A DNA stretch of 64,000 bases, taken from UBA6614 sp002433235 (lineage in GTDB: Bacteria > Verrucomicrobiota > Verrucomicrobiia > Limisphaerales > UBA1100). The notes under the pieces are model-generated. The model ran no database searches, was not told the origin of the DNA, and saw nothing but the letters and a program-made list of their open reading frames with translations. Shown here one piece after another: positions 15,809 through 25,800 of the stretch. Location of the stretch: positions 1 through 64,000 of the forward strand of contig DJHS01000092.1 in NCBI GenBank assembly GCA_002433235.1. The letters run 5' to 3'. Each line of letters opens with the position of its first letter. Position 1 is the stretch's first letter. A program made the translations under genes and the position numbers.

Positions 15809-15840
15809 TCCAAGCCCACTACAGCCACAGTCATCCCGAC

Positions 15841-15869
15841 TTGCCACACAAGCCGCAGCCCGCTAAACC
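15841..15869 (+). promoter_or_regulatory. Start-proximal promoter of DUF4870 gene
   Basis: TTGCCA (15841-15846), 17-base spacer, TAAACC (15864-15869), six bases, then GTG at 15876. A leaderless GTG-initiated mRNA is predicted. Confidence 0.55.
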
Positions 15870-15875
15870 GGCGGC

Positions 15876-16271
15876 GTGCAGCCACAGGAACCGCCCGCCA
15901 ACGACCACACATGGATCGTGCTGTGTCATGCCAGCGCCCTTCTGGTGCTCGTCCCAGTGGTGCACTACGGCGCACTCGCAGGCCCCCTGATTGTTTGGCT
16001 GGTAAAACGGGACTCACTCCCCGACGTCAACAGTCATGGACGCGCCGCCCTAAACTTCCAGATTTCAATGACCCTCTACTCCATCGCAGCCGTTACCGTG
16101 CCTGCATTCTTGATTGGCAACATGCCTGTACTGAAGCTCCTGCCATGGGCACTGGGCTGGGTTCTCCTGCTTGCCAACCTAATCTGTATCATCACCGCCA
16201 GCCTCAAAGCCGGGCGCGGCGAACTCTTCCGTTACCCCTTTGCCATCCCTTTCCTGCCCGCCAAGACCTGA
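15876..16271 (+). CDS. DUF4870 membrane protein
   Basis: 131 residues with three to four hydrophobic helices. The motif GPLIVWLVKRDSLPDVNSHG followed by RAALNFQISMTLYS is the hallmark of DUF4870, a Tic20-like family of small inner-membrane proteins of unknown function. Starts with GTG, six bases after a -10-like TAAACC. Divergent from the 98-aa exported protein; the next gene (DUF1579) has its own promoter-like element 45 bases downstream. No enzymatic residues are visible. Confidence 0.85.
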   Translation: MQPQEPPANDHTWIVLCHASALLVLVPVVHYGALAGPLIVWLVKRDSLPDVNSHGRAALNFQISMTLYSIAAVTVPAFLIGNMPVLKLLPWALGWVLLLANLICIITASLKAGRGELFRYPFAIPFLPAKT

Positions 16272-16275
16272 GGGC

Positions 16276-16304
16276 TTGCCCGATTCGCACCCCGATGGTA
16301 GAGA
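16276..16304 (+). promoter_or_regulatory. Promoter of DUF1579 gene
   Basis: TTGCCC (16276-16281), 17-base spacer, TAGAGA (16299-16304), 12 bases to the ATG at 16317. Predicted leader of about five bases, without Shine-Dalgarno. Confidence 0.45.
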
Positions 16305-16316
16305 CTCCCAAGCCTC

Positions 16317-17111
16317 ATGCCATTCACTCGCATAAAAAAACTGATCTCCCTCTGCGCCGCGCTCGCCGGCTCCATGGCCAACGCTCAGGAATCGCCCCCG
16401 ATGGAAAAGCCCGGCGAACACCACGCGCATTTGAAAATGATGGCCGGCACGTGGGACGTGAAATCGAAAATGTTCATGATCCCCGGCCAAGTCATGGAGG
16501 GCACCTTCGTCGAGAAAGCCCGCATCCAGCCCGGCGGATTCTGGCTGATCTCCAACTTCTTGGGAAAATTCATGGGTATGCCCTTCCACGGCCACTCCGT
16601 GCTCGGTTACGAGGCGCACAAGAAACAGTACACCGGCATCTGGGTGGATTCTCTGGCCAGCGTGATGGTGCACTCCACAGGCCACTGCGAAAAAAACGGC
16701 AAGCTCAACGTGATGACCGGCAAGGGCTACGACCCCATGAAAAAGCGCAACGTGACCATGCGCCAAATCACCGAGATCAAGGACGCCAACACGAAAATCT
16801 TCCGCATGTTTGACGTGCAGGGAAAGAAGGAGAAGCTCATCATGGAAGCCGTCTACAAACGCCGCGACGGTAATAAAAAGCCGAAAAAAGACGCCAAACT
16901 CGAGGCTCCCTTCACCCACACCATCGCTGGACTCGGTGGCACGCACTATTACCTCACCGGTCCGCAACAGGCTCGACCGCCCGAAGGCAAATTCAAGACC
17001 GGCACGCGCGTGCGGCTGGTGCGCGGCGCAGGCAGCTATTCGGTCGTGCAAAGCGAAACCGGCATCACCGCCCACGTCGCCACGGCGGCGCTCAAGAAAA
17101 TCGCCAAATAA
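16317..17111 (+). CDS. DUF1579 exported protein with SH3-like tail
   Basis: 264 residues with a signal peptide (MPFTRIKKLISLCAALAGSMANA-Q). Residues about 35-185 are DUF1579-like: HLKMMAGTWDVKSKMFM, GGFWLISNFLGKFMGMPFHG and LGYEAHKKQYTGIWVDS, a lipocalin-like beta barrel fold in related proteins. After a Lys-rich linker (RRDGNKKPKKDAKLEAP) the C-terminus TGTRVRLVRGAGSYSVV looks like a bacterial SH3-like module. The gene abuts the Gfo/Idh/MocA gene with no spacer, suggesting co-transcription. Ligand unknown. Confidence 0.8.
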   Translation: MPFTRIKKLISLCAALAGSMANAQESPPMEKPGEHHAHLKMMAGTWDVKSKMFMIPGQVMEGTFVEKARIQPGGFWLISNFLGKFMGMPFHGHSVLGYEAHKKQYTGIWVDSLASVMVHSTGHCEKNGKLNVMTGKGYDPMKKRNVTMRQITEIKDANTKIFRMFDVQGKKEKLIMEAVYKRRDGNKKPKKDAKLEAPFTHTIAGLGGTHYYLTGPQQARPPEGKFKTGTRVRLVRGAGSYSVVQSETGITAHVATAALKKIAK

Positions 17112-18224
17112 ATGCGAGTCGGAATCATCGGCGGCGGCCTCATGGGGCGCGAGGCGGCTTCCTGTTTCGGGCGGTGGTTTGCGCTCACCGACGTGCCCGT
17201 GCGCGCCGAGTTGCTGGCCGTGTGTGACCTCCGTGAGGATTTGCTCGAGTGGTTCGCCCAAGTGCCCACCGTGCAATTGCGCACCACCGACCACCGCGAA
17301 TTGCTTGCGCGCGACGATGTCGACGCCGTTTACGTCGCCGTGCCCCATCACCTGCACGAGTCGATTTACTGCGACGTGCTGGCTGCCGGCAAAGATTTGC
17401 TCGCCGAAAAACCATTCGGCATCGACCTTGCCGCCGCCCACCGCATTGCCGAGACCGCCGAGGCAAGCGGGCGTTTCGTGCGTGTGAGTTCCGAATTCCC
17501 CTTCGCCCCCGGCGCCCAACGCGCCATCGACTTCGTGCAATCCGGCAAGCTCGGCCGCGTGCTCGAGATCCACTCCGGCTTCCTCCACAGCAGCGACCTC
17601 GACCCCGCCAAGCCCGCCAACTGGAAACGCCAATCCGCCACCTGCGGCGAAATCGGCGTGATGGGCGACCTCGGCATGCACACCGTCCACGTCCCCTTCC
17701 GCCTCGGCTGGAAACCGCAGCGCGTCTTTGCCCAATTACAAAAAGGCTACGCCCAACGCCCCGACGGCCAAGGCGGCACGGCGGTATGCGACACCTGGGA
17801 CAACGCCACCCTCAATTGCGACGTGGAAATCGAAGGCCAAAACGTCCCCCTACGCCTCGAGCAAAAACGCCTCGCGCCCGGCCAAACCAACTCGTGGTAC
17901 TTCGAGGCCATCGGCACCGAGGGCGGCGTGCGCTACAATACCCGCGACGCCAATTCGCTGTTCACCTTCGACAACGCAAAATCCCCCGGCTGGACCCACG
18001 AAGACCTCGGCCATGCCACCCCCTTCCCCGTCATCACCGGCGGCATTTTTGAAACTGGCTTCCCGGACCTCAACCTACAAATGTGGGCCGCCTACGCCAC
18101 CGAACGCGCCGACCAACTTGGCAACCGCTTCGGCTGCGCCACAGTTGAAGAAGCCGTCGCCAGCCACGAGCTGTTCGCCGCCGCGCTGGAATCGAATGAA
18201 AAGAAAGCGGTGGTGGCGTTTTAG
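17112..18224 (+). CDS. Gfo/Idh/MocA family oxidoreductase
   Basis: 370-residue NAD(P)-dependent sugar or inositol dehydrogenase-like protein. The N-terminal Rossmann fold begins VGIIGGGLMGREA with the GxGxxG-type turn, and DAVYVAVPHHLHESIYCDVLAAGKDLLAEKPFG carries the EKP motif with its catalytic lysine; the C-terminal half is the alpha/beta Gfo domain with GDLGMHTVHVP supplying the conserved histidine. There is no signal peptide, so it acts in the cytoplasm. The ATG follows the DUF1579 stop directly. Its TAG abuts the stop of the convergent DUF1501 gene, forming TAGCTA with no space between. Substrate unknown, probably a sugar derivative. Confidence 0.88.
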   Translation: MRVGIIGGGLMGREAASCFGRWFALTDVPVRAELLAVCDLREDLLEWFAQVPTVQLRTTDHRELLARDDVDAVYVAVPHHLHESIYCDVLAAGKDLLAEKPFGIDLAAAHRIAETAEASGRFVRVSSEFPFAPGAQRAIDFVQSGKLGRVLEIHSGFLHSSDLDPAKPANWKRQSATCGEIGVMGDLGMHTVHVPFRLGWKPQRVFAQLQKGYAQRPDGQGGTAVCDTWDNATLNCDVEIEGQNVPLRLEQKRLAPGQTNSWYFEAIGTEGGVRYNTRDANSLFTFDNAKSPGWTHEDLGHATPFPVITGGIFETGFPDLNLQMWAAYATERADQLGNRFGCATVEEAVASHELFAAALESNEKKAVVAF

Positions 18225-19640
18225 CTACGCGAGCATCTTCTTCACCACTTCACCATGAACGTCGGTCAGCCTATGATGTCGGCCCTGGTATTTAAACGTC
18301 ATCTTTTTGTGGTCAATGCCGAGGCAGTGGAGCATCGTCGCGTGAAGATCGTGGATGTGTACGGGATCCTTGGCGATGTTGTAGGAGAAATCGTCCGTCT
18401 CACCAATGGTCACGCCGCGCCGAATGCCCGCGCCGGCCAGCCACATTGAAAAGCAGCGGGGATGATGGTCGCGCCCGTAGTTGTCCAGCGTGAGCTTGCC
18501 CTGACAATACACCGTGCGGCCAAACTCCCCACCCCACACCACCAAGGTGTCCTTGAGCATACCGCGCTCCTTGAGGTCGTTGAGCAATGCCGCAGTCGGC
18601 TGGTCGGTGGCCCGCGTCATCTTCGGCAGGTCCGTGGGCAGGTTTCGATGCTGATCCCAGCCGCGATGAAAAAGTTGCACGAACCGCACCCCGCGCTCGC
18701 ACAAACGCCGCGCCAGCAAACAATTCGCCGCAAAGGTGCCACGCTGTTTCACGTCCGGACCGTACGCCTTGGTGACCTTTTCCGGTTCCTTCGAGGTATC
18801 GAGCAGTTCCGGCACGCTGGTCTGCATGCGATAGGCCATCTCGTACTGCGCGATGCGCGTGGCGATTTCGGGGTCGCCAAATTTCTCGAGGTTTAGCTGG
18901 TTGAGCTGGCCGAGGTCATCGAGCATGCGCCGCCGCGTTCCGGCATCAAGTCCGCTGGGATTGGATAAAAACAAAACCGGATCGCCCACCGAGCGGAATT
19001 TCACACCCTGAAATTTCGACGGCAAAAACCCGCTGCCCCACAGCCGGTCGTACAACGGCTGCCCGCCCGTGCCCGACACCAACGCCACAAACGCCGGCAG
19101 GTTTTCGTTGAGGCTGCCCAGCCCATAGCTCAGCCACGACCCAATGCTCGGCCGGCCCGCGAGCTGTGCGCCGGTTTGGAAAAAGGTGATCGCCGGATCG
19201 TGATTGATCGCCTGCGTGTGCAGCGTGCGGATGAGGCACAGCTCGTCGGCAATTTTCCCGGTATGCGCCAGCAGCTCGCTGAGCTCCAAGCCCGAGCGGC
19301 CGTGTTTTTGGAATTTATAAATCGATGGCGCCACCGGGAAATTTTCCTGCGTCGCCGTCATGCCCGTCAGTCGCTGCCCTTTGCGGATGGAGTCCGGCAA
19401 ATCCTGCCCGCGCCGCTTGGCCAGTCCGGGTTTGTGATCGAACAAATCCAACTGCGATGGCGCCCCGGACTGGAACAAATAAATCACCCGCTTCGCCATG
19501 GCCGCAAAATGCGGCAGCCCCGGCAACGCCGCACCTGCCTCCCGGTGCGACAGGCCCGCCAACGCCGCCATCCCCAGCCCCATCCGGCCAAAGAAATAAC
19601 GGCGGTTGATGTTCAGTTGATGGTCGGCAATCGGGTTCAT
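18225..19640 (-). CDS. DUF1501 domain-containing protein
   Basis: 471 residues of a family greatly expanded in Planctomycetota and Verrucomicrobiota and related to alkaline-phosphatase/sulfatase folds. The N-terminus NRRYFFGRMGLGMAALAGL resembles a Tat signal with twin arginines. Conserved stretches are IYLFQSGAPSQLDLFDHKP, CLIRTLHTQAINHDPA, LVVWGGEFGRT and GRDHHPRCFSMWLAGAGI. It overlaps DUF1553 by four bases (ATGA), the standard pairing of these families. The biochemical role is unproven; export and polymer breakdown are commonly proposed. It is the last gene of the minus-strand operon. Confidence 0.9.
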   Translation of the reverse strand: MNPIADHQLNINRRYFFGRMGLGMAALAGLSHREAGAALPGLPHFAAMAKRVIYLFQSGAPSQLDLFDHKPGLAKRRGQDLPDSIRKGQRLTGMTATQENFPVAPSIYKFQKHGRSGLELSELLAHTGKIADELCLIRTLHTQAINHDPAITFFQTGAQLAGRPSIGSWLSYGLGSLNENLPAFVALVSGTGGQPLYDRLWGSGFLPSKFQGVKFRSVGDPVLFLSNPSGLDAGTRRRMLDDLGQLNQLNLEKFGDPEIATRIAQYEMAYRMQTSVPELLDTSKEPEKVTKAYGPDVKQRGTFAANCLLARRLCERGVRFVQLFHRGWDQHRNLPTDLPKMTRATDQPTAALLNDLKERGMLKDTLVVWGGEFGRTVYCQGKLTLDNYGRDHHPRCFSMWLAGAGIRRGVTIGETDDFSYNIAKDPVHIHDLHATMLHCLGIDHKKMTFKYQGRHHRLTDVHGEVVKKMLA

Positions 19641-22600
19641 TGCTTCGTGATCACTTCGTCCAGATTCAAAATCAAACTCGCCACCACCGTGTACGCCGCC
19701 AATTCAGCGGCATCCATGCCTTTGGGCACTGGCGATTCGCCAACGGCAACCAAAGCTTTCGCAGCCTTGGTGTCACGGTGGTAAAAACCCAAATGCCGCG
19801 ACAGACCGGCGCTCAGGATTTTCAATTCAGCCGCTTTCGGATTTCTGGATGTCGCACGATAGAACGCAAATCGGATTCGACCTTCCGGCGTCTCACCGCC
19901 CTCGCGAATCATTCGCTGCGCAAACACCCGCGCGGCTTCCACGAAGATCACGTCATTCATCAATGCCAGCGCCTGCAGCGGGGTGCTGGTGCGAGTCTCG
20001 CGCACCACGCAGGTTTCGCGCGGGCTGGCGTCAAAGGTGGCCATCAACGGCGGCGTGACGGTGCGTTTCCAAAACGTGTACAGGCTGCGCCGGTACAGAT
20101 CCGCGCCTTTCGCCTGCTCATATTTTGTGTCCGACGCAATTTCCTTCCACAAGCCTTTCGGCTGATACGGCTTCACCGACGGCCCGCCGACTTTCTCTTG
20201 CAACAACCCGCTCACAAACAACGCCTGATCGCGAATCATGTCCGCCGAAAGCCGCATGCGCGGGCCGCGCGACAGCAGGATATTTTCCGGATCATTCACC
20301 CTTCCACCTTCCGCCTTCCGCCTTGCACTGCTTTGCCGATACGTCGCGCTGGTCACAATGAGTTTCTGCATCGCCTTCACGTCCCAGCCAGTGCGCACAA
20401 ACTCGGTTGCCAGCCAGTCGAGCAGTTGCGGATGGCTCGGCCACGCGCCCTGCGAGCCAAAATCCTCCACGGTCTTCACGATGCCGCGTCCAAAGTACAT
20501 TTGCCAAAACTGGTTGACCGTCACGCGCGCGGTGAGCGGGTGCTTGGGGTCGGTCAGCCAACGCGCGAATCCCAGCCGATTGCGCGGCGCATTCTTCGCC
20601 ATCGCCGGCAACGCGACCGGCGTACCCGCGGTGACTTGTTCGCCGGGGTTGTCGTACGCACCGCGAATCAATACGCGCGTTGACCGCGGCTGCGCCATCT
20701 CGTGCATCACCATCGTGGTAGGGAATTTTTCAATCATGGCCGCGCGCTCTTCGCGCAGTTCGCGCACTGTGGCGAAGAAATCGCGGATTTTCTTCGGTGC
20801 AATTTTTTCCAAAAACGCTAACCGCAACGCTTCCCGTTGCGGTGCAGTCTGTTTCTCCATCGACGCCAGCTTGCTCAAGCTGTCCGGCGCGGCAAGTGCG
20901 ATGGCTTCGTGTGGATACAGTGGCCGATTGTAAATGCGCACCTCATCGATGGCCCCCTTGAAGCGCGGCACCGGTCCACCTCCCGCGCCGATGCGCAGCG
21001 GATCGGCATTCGCAGCGAAATCCTGATTCAGCATGTCGAGGTTAACGCGCAGCTTTTGCGCGCGGCCATTCACGAACACCCGCACGCCCTCGGGGATGGG
21101 ATGACCGTTAAACGTCACCGCAATGTGATGCCATTGGCGCGGCTTGAGTTTTTTGATCGTCTCCAGCCGCAAAGAATCGTCCAGCCAGCGTTTCACGAAA
21201 TTCACCTGCACTTTTCCATCGACCAGCCAGATGCCCCAGCCGGTTTCCTTCGCTTCATCCTTGGTGCGCGTGAGCAGCGCGCCATCGCTCTCCGGTCGCA
21301 CCCAAAGGCTGAGGGTGAATTTATCAAAATATCCGAAGTCCGTTTGCTCCCCGACCGTCGCATTCGCGTCGATGAACCGGCGGCCATCAAACACTGCGGC
21401 GTTTCCCACGCGCCCTTCATCAAAAACAGGTTTCCCATCAATGAAGGTCATGTCCTTCGCCTCATCCAATTTCAAGTGCGCAACCAACCCGCGAGTGGGC
21501 GCCCAACCCGGGGCGATGCCTTCATCCAACGCCATCGCCTTTTCCCACTCCCGCTGCTTCGCCTCCACCTCCGGCATCATGCGCAGCGCGGCGTCCTCAG
21601 CGGAATCCACACGTTTGGTGAGTAGAGCCAGCTCGGCCATTTGCGCGCGCGTGGGCGTCTTGAGGAACGGCGGCGAGTTGGCGTACTTCAGCGCGCGGCC
21701 GTTCTCGGGGATGTTGTTGAAAAAGGCGTACAGCTCGTAAAATTCCTTTTGCGTAAACGGATCGTACTTGTGCTCGTGACACCGCGCGCAGCCGAGAGTC
21801 AACCCCATCCACACCGTCGCGGTCGTGTCCACGCGGTCCACCACGTACTCCACCTGAAACTCCTCCGGAATACTGCCGCCCTCGGCATTGCCGCGATGGT
21901 TGCGGTTAAAGCCCGTGGCAATGCGCTGCTCGAGCGTCGCGTTCGGCAGCAAATCACCAGCGAGCTGCTCGATGGTGAAACGGTCGTAGTGCATGTTGTC
22001 ATTGAACGCCTCAATCACCCAGTCGCGCCAGCGCCACATTGTGCGCGGACCGTCGGTTTGGTAGCCGCTGGTGTCCGAATAGCGCGCGGCGTCCAGCCAG
22101 CGAAACGCCATCCGCTCGCCATAACGCGGCGAAGCCAACAGCCGATCGACCGCCTTTTCGTAAGCATCCGGCGCCTTGTCCAACAGAAAACCCGACACCT
22201 CCCCCGGCGTCGGCGGCAGCCCAGTCAGATCCAGCGACACCCGCCGTAACAGCGTTGCGCGATCTGCTGCCGCCGACGGCCCGAGCCCTTCGCGCTCCAG
22301 CCGCGCCAAAATGAAGTGGTCAATGCCATTGCGCGGCCATTTTTTGTCTTTCACCTTCGGCAATGCCGGCCGCTTGGGCGTGATAAACGCCCAGTGCCCC
22401 TGCCACTTGGCGCCCTGCTCGATCCACTTTTTGATGAGCGCAATTTGGTGCGCGGAAAGTTTGCGCTGCGAATCCCGCGGCGGCATTTGCTCGTCGGGAT
22501 CGGTCGAGGTGATTCGCGCGAACAGCTCGCTCTCGATCAAGTCCCCCGCCACCACCGGGCGCACGCCCTTGGCTTCGCGAAACAATCCCTCCCGCTGATC

Positions 22601-22807
22601 CAGCCGCAGCTTGGCCTTGCGCTGATTGTTGTCCGGACCGTGGCAGGTGTAGCAGGTGTCGGCAAGGATGGGCCGTATGTCGCGGTTGAAATCGATGACT
22701 TCGGGCAAAGTCCCCGCGGCGTGGATGACTGTTGAGGCAAAGAGAAATACCAGCCCGATCGATTTGGCAAACTGGCAACTGAGGCTGGTTCGCGGCGGCA
22801 TTGTCAT
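19637..22807 (-). CDS. PSCyt1/DUF1549/LamG/DUF1553 protein
   Basis: 1056 residues. Order: signal peptide (about 1-30); planctomycete cytochrome-like domain with C52-x2-C55-H56 (CYTCH) for one c-type heme; DUF1549 (DHFILARLEREGLGPS to LTGLPPTPGEV and DAARYSDTSGYQTDG); a concanavalin/LamG-like domain around 470-640 (TLSLWVRPESDG and IDEVRIYNRPL); DUF1553 in the last third (NRLGFARWLTDPKHPLTAR, VNQFWQMYFGRGIVKTVEDFG, SATYRQSS). A periplasmic redox protein that may bind carbohydrate through the LamG part; this is inference. ATG at 22807, with a second ATG two codons on. It follows the heme-binding gene by 18 bases and overlaps DUF1501 by four. Confidence 0.92.
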   Translation of the reverse strand: MTMPPRTSLSCQFAKSIGLVFLFASTVIHAAGTLPEVIDFNRDIRPILADTCYTCHGPDNNQRKAKLRLDQREGLFREAKGVRPVVAGDLIESELFARITSTDPDEQMPPRDSQRKLSAHQIALIKKWIEQGAKWQGHWAFITPKRPALPKVKDKKWPRNGIDHFILARLEREGLGPSAAADRATLLRRVSLDLTGLPPTPGEVSGFLLDKAPDAYEKAVDRLLASPRYGERMAFRWLDAARYSDTSGYQTDGPRTMWRWRDWVIEAFNDNMHYDRFTIEQLAGDLLPNATLEQRIATGFNRNHRGNAEGGSIPEEFQVEYVVDRVDTTATVWMGLTLGCARCHEHKYDPFTQKEFYELYAFFNNIPENGRALKYANSPPFLKTPTRAQMAELALLTKRVDSAEDAALRMMPEVEAKQREWEKAMALDEGIAPGWAPTRGLVAHLKLDEAKDMTFIDGKPVFDEGRVGNAAVFDGRRFIDANATVGEQTDFGYFDKFTLSLWVRPESDGALLTRTKDEAKETGWGIWLVDGKVQVNFVKRWLDDSLRLETIKKLKPRQWHHIAVTFNGHPIPEGVRVFVNGRAQKLRVNLDMLNQDFAANADPLRIGAGGGPVPRFKGAIDEVRIYNRPLYPHEAIALAAPDSLSKLASMEKQTAPQREALRLAFLEKIAPKKIRDFFATVRELREERAAMIEKFPTTMVMHEMAQPRSTRVLIRGAYDNPGEQVTAGTPVALPAMAKNAPRNRLGFARWLTDPKHPLTARVTVNQFWQMYFGRGIVKTVEDFGSQGAWPSHPQLLDWLATEFVRTGWDVKAMQKLIVTSATYRQSSARRKAEGGRVNDPENILLSRGPRMRLSADMIRDQALFVSGLLQEKVGGPSVKPYQPKGLWKEIASDTKYEQAKGADLYRRSLYTFWKRTVTPPLMATFDASPRETCVVRETRTSTPLQALALMNDVIFVEAARVFAQRMIREGGETPEGRIRFAFYRATSRNPKAAELKILSAGLSRHLGFYHRDTKAAKALVAVGESPVPKGMDAAELAAYTVVASLILNLDEVITKQ

Positions 22808-22825
22808 TTGACTGCAACCATTGGT

Positions 22826-25800
22826 TTACTCATTCAAAAAGGCGATGTCATCCGATTCCAGCCGGAATGCCTTCGGCAGCGCCTTTGCGTCGAGCCGTAC
22901 GACGATGCGGTGTTTGCCCGCAGGCAGTTTTGCGGTGAAGGTGTTGCCGCGCTTGAGGGGTTCGCCGTTGATCCACGCCTCAGTCACCAAGCCTCTCGGC
23001 AGGCGGAAGGTCACGTTGCCCGGCTTTTGCACCTCGAAATTGGTGCCGGCGAAAATGTGTACGACGGCCACGTATCGGCCGGTCGCCGTGGCGGTGGTGA
23101 TGTCGTCGGCTGGCAGGTCGCCATTCACGCGGGCGGGGACCGTTTGCCAGCCTTCGACCTTTCCGCGGAAACCAAGAACGTGGTGGGTCCATTTTTTGTC
23201 GAAACCAGCCTCGACGATTTTCTCAATGCCATATTGCTCCACGCGATGGGTGCCCGGCAGCAGCTTCCACGTGCGCGCCACGCCGGTCTTGGCGGCGTCG
23301 AACGGCCCCGCTTTGCCCAGCTCGGCGAGGAAACGGTACAGGTGCAGCTGCTCGTCCTCAGGCAAACCCGCGATGAGGCCGGGCGTCATCAGCGAGACCG
23401 GCGCAGCATTCTTTTTGCGGATTTGATTTTTCGGGATGGAAACGAGCTTGTTGGCGAGGTCGCGCAACACCAGCTCGCCGCCCGCATCGCGCACCGCCAC
23501 CCCGGCGATCGTGCGGTTGTCTTTCGTCTCCACGACGGTCGTGTGATAGCCCTCCTTAATTTTCCGGTTCGGGTATAATAACGACTCAATAATATAATCC
23601 GGCTGCGCACTGGCGCCCAGCGAGGTAAAGTCCGGCCCGACCTGCCCGCCGGCGCCGCCGATGGCATGGCACACCGTGCAGGCCAGCTCGGCGCGGCGAT
23701 AGATGCGTTCGCCGGCGAACGGGTCGCCTTCCTTCATAGCGCGAGCGGCCAGCACCTTCAATTCGGCGGCGGTCAATTGCTTTGTGAGCAGCGACATGTT
23801 TTGCGAACGCGCCAGCGCGGACACCAGCGCCTTTTCATTGCGACCGCCCTCGCGCGCGGCGCGGATGCCGGCGGTGACGACCGCCTTGGGCAGTTGCGCC
23901 GCCGCCACGCCTTCGGCCAACGCACCACCGGCGCCCTTGTGCTGCAACAGCGCACGCCACAGCTCGAGCGCCTGCGTGGATTCTTTCGTGTCCTTCAGCA
24001 CCGCGAAAATGGTCGGCAGATTGCCGCGCAAATTAACTGCCGCCAAAGTGCGGGCAGCAGCTTGGCGGACGTTTAATGGCTGCTCATTGGCTGCCAATCC
24101 GCGCAGTCCGTTGATGGCTTTGCCGGTGCGAATTTGGCCGAGGCTGGCGAATGCCGGACCGTTACCCGCCTTGGCCAGTCCAAGGAGGGCATCGACCAGC
24201 GGATCGCGTTTCCACGCGCCGGCCAGTTGGATGGCGGCATCGCGGGTGGCGGCGTCCTCGGCGTTGACGAATGTCTCGAGCCCTTTCAGGTTGCCCGCCG
24301 GCCGGGCATTGCGCAGGCGAGCGGCGTTGGCGAGGGCGTTGAGGACGCGCGGATGGGCGTTGGGCGCGAAGCCATTTTTAATCAGCTGCAGATACAGCGC
24401 GCGCAATTCCACGCCGCCACCGGCTGCGCCGATCAACTCGATGAGCGGCCCGCTGCCGTCCTTGGGCAGGGGCGCCTTGGCGACGAGTTGGTTGACCAAC
24501 CGCGCGGCTTTGCCGGCGTCGATGGATTTCAGCGCGAACGCCGCGTGGGCGGGATTGTCCGGCAGCTTGGCTTGGCCGGTGGAGACCGCCTCGAGCCAAC
24601 GATCGCCATGGTCGTTCATGGTGAGCCACAGGGCGTAATCGACAAAGCGGTCAACGGGCTGGTCGAGCACGCGGAGAGCGGTGTTCGCCGCGGCGACCTC
24701 GGGCACGGCGCCCAAGCCCCGCGCCGCCTCAAGCCGCACGCGCGGATGCTTATCCGCCACAGCCATCGACTGCGCATTGAGCGAGTCGTCGATGCGGTCG
24801 GCCCAATGATTGAGCACGCGCGCGGCGGCGGCGCGGATGCGGTGGTCATTGGAGGCGAGTAATTGACGCAGTAATTTTTCGTTCACGTTGTCGACCGCCT
24901 CGTGCAGCCACAACGCCTCAAGCCGCGCCTTGTCGGTAGTTTGCTTTTTCGTCCATGCGGCGAGGTCGGGCAGAATGGCGGCGCCCTTTTCGTGGAGCAC
25001 ACGACGGGCTTGGCGTTTCTCGTAGAGATTTTCGCTGAGCAGCGTGTCGAGGAGCTGCGCGTTTTTGAGTTTCGGGAAATTGGTTTTCTTCGCGAGCAGG
25101 CGGTCCTTGAAGGTCACGCGCCAGATGCGGCCGTGGACCTTGTCGCGGCGTGGGTCGCGGAAATCGACTTCGCCGTGCTGGATGATGGGGTTGGACCAGT
25201 CGGCGATGTAGAGCGCGCCGTCGGGGCCTTGCTTGATGTCGATGGGGCGGAAGCTGGTGGCGCTGCTGCGGATGAAATCGCCCTCATGCTTGGCGGCAAA
25301 GCCGGCGCCGCTTTCGCTGAGGGTGAAGCGCACGATCCGATGCGCGCGAAAATCGCAGGTGACGGCGACGCCGCGAAAGTTTTCGGGCAGGTGCGGGCTG
25401 TTGATGATTTCGAGCCCGGCGAATTTCGGGTAATTGCCCGGGCTAACGCTGCCCATGATGCGGCGCGCGCGGGCGTAGGTGAAATACATCGCGCCGGGAA
25501 TGGCGTAGCTGATGCCCTGGAAGCCGGCGCCGTCGGTGACGAAGGCCTGGCCGAAGTCGTCGAAATGGTGACCCCACGGATTGCACCAGCCGCGATAGGC
25601 GATGCCGGCGCGGAGGCTGTCCGGGCGCAGGTGCCAAATGCCGCCGCTCTTCAGGCGCACGACGCCGTGGGGCGTCTCCACGTGGCTACGTATGTAAATG
25701 GACTGATTAAAATATAAGCGACCGTCATGCCCCCAGCGCAGGGTATGCAGCGTGTGGTGGGTGTCCTCGGTGCCGAAGCCGGAGAGGACGATGCGTTTCT

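Noticed and set aside
14481..15866. 461-codon plus-strand frame opposite the DksA-like, methyltransferase and 98-aa genes
   Set aside because: Spans three genes with recognised motifs and start signals on the other strand; no recognisable domain.
16179..17735. 518-codon minus-strand frame opposite DUF1579 and the oxidoreductase
   Set aside because: Antisense shadow; both plus-strand genes have family motifs, signal peptide or nucleotide-binding site.
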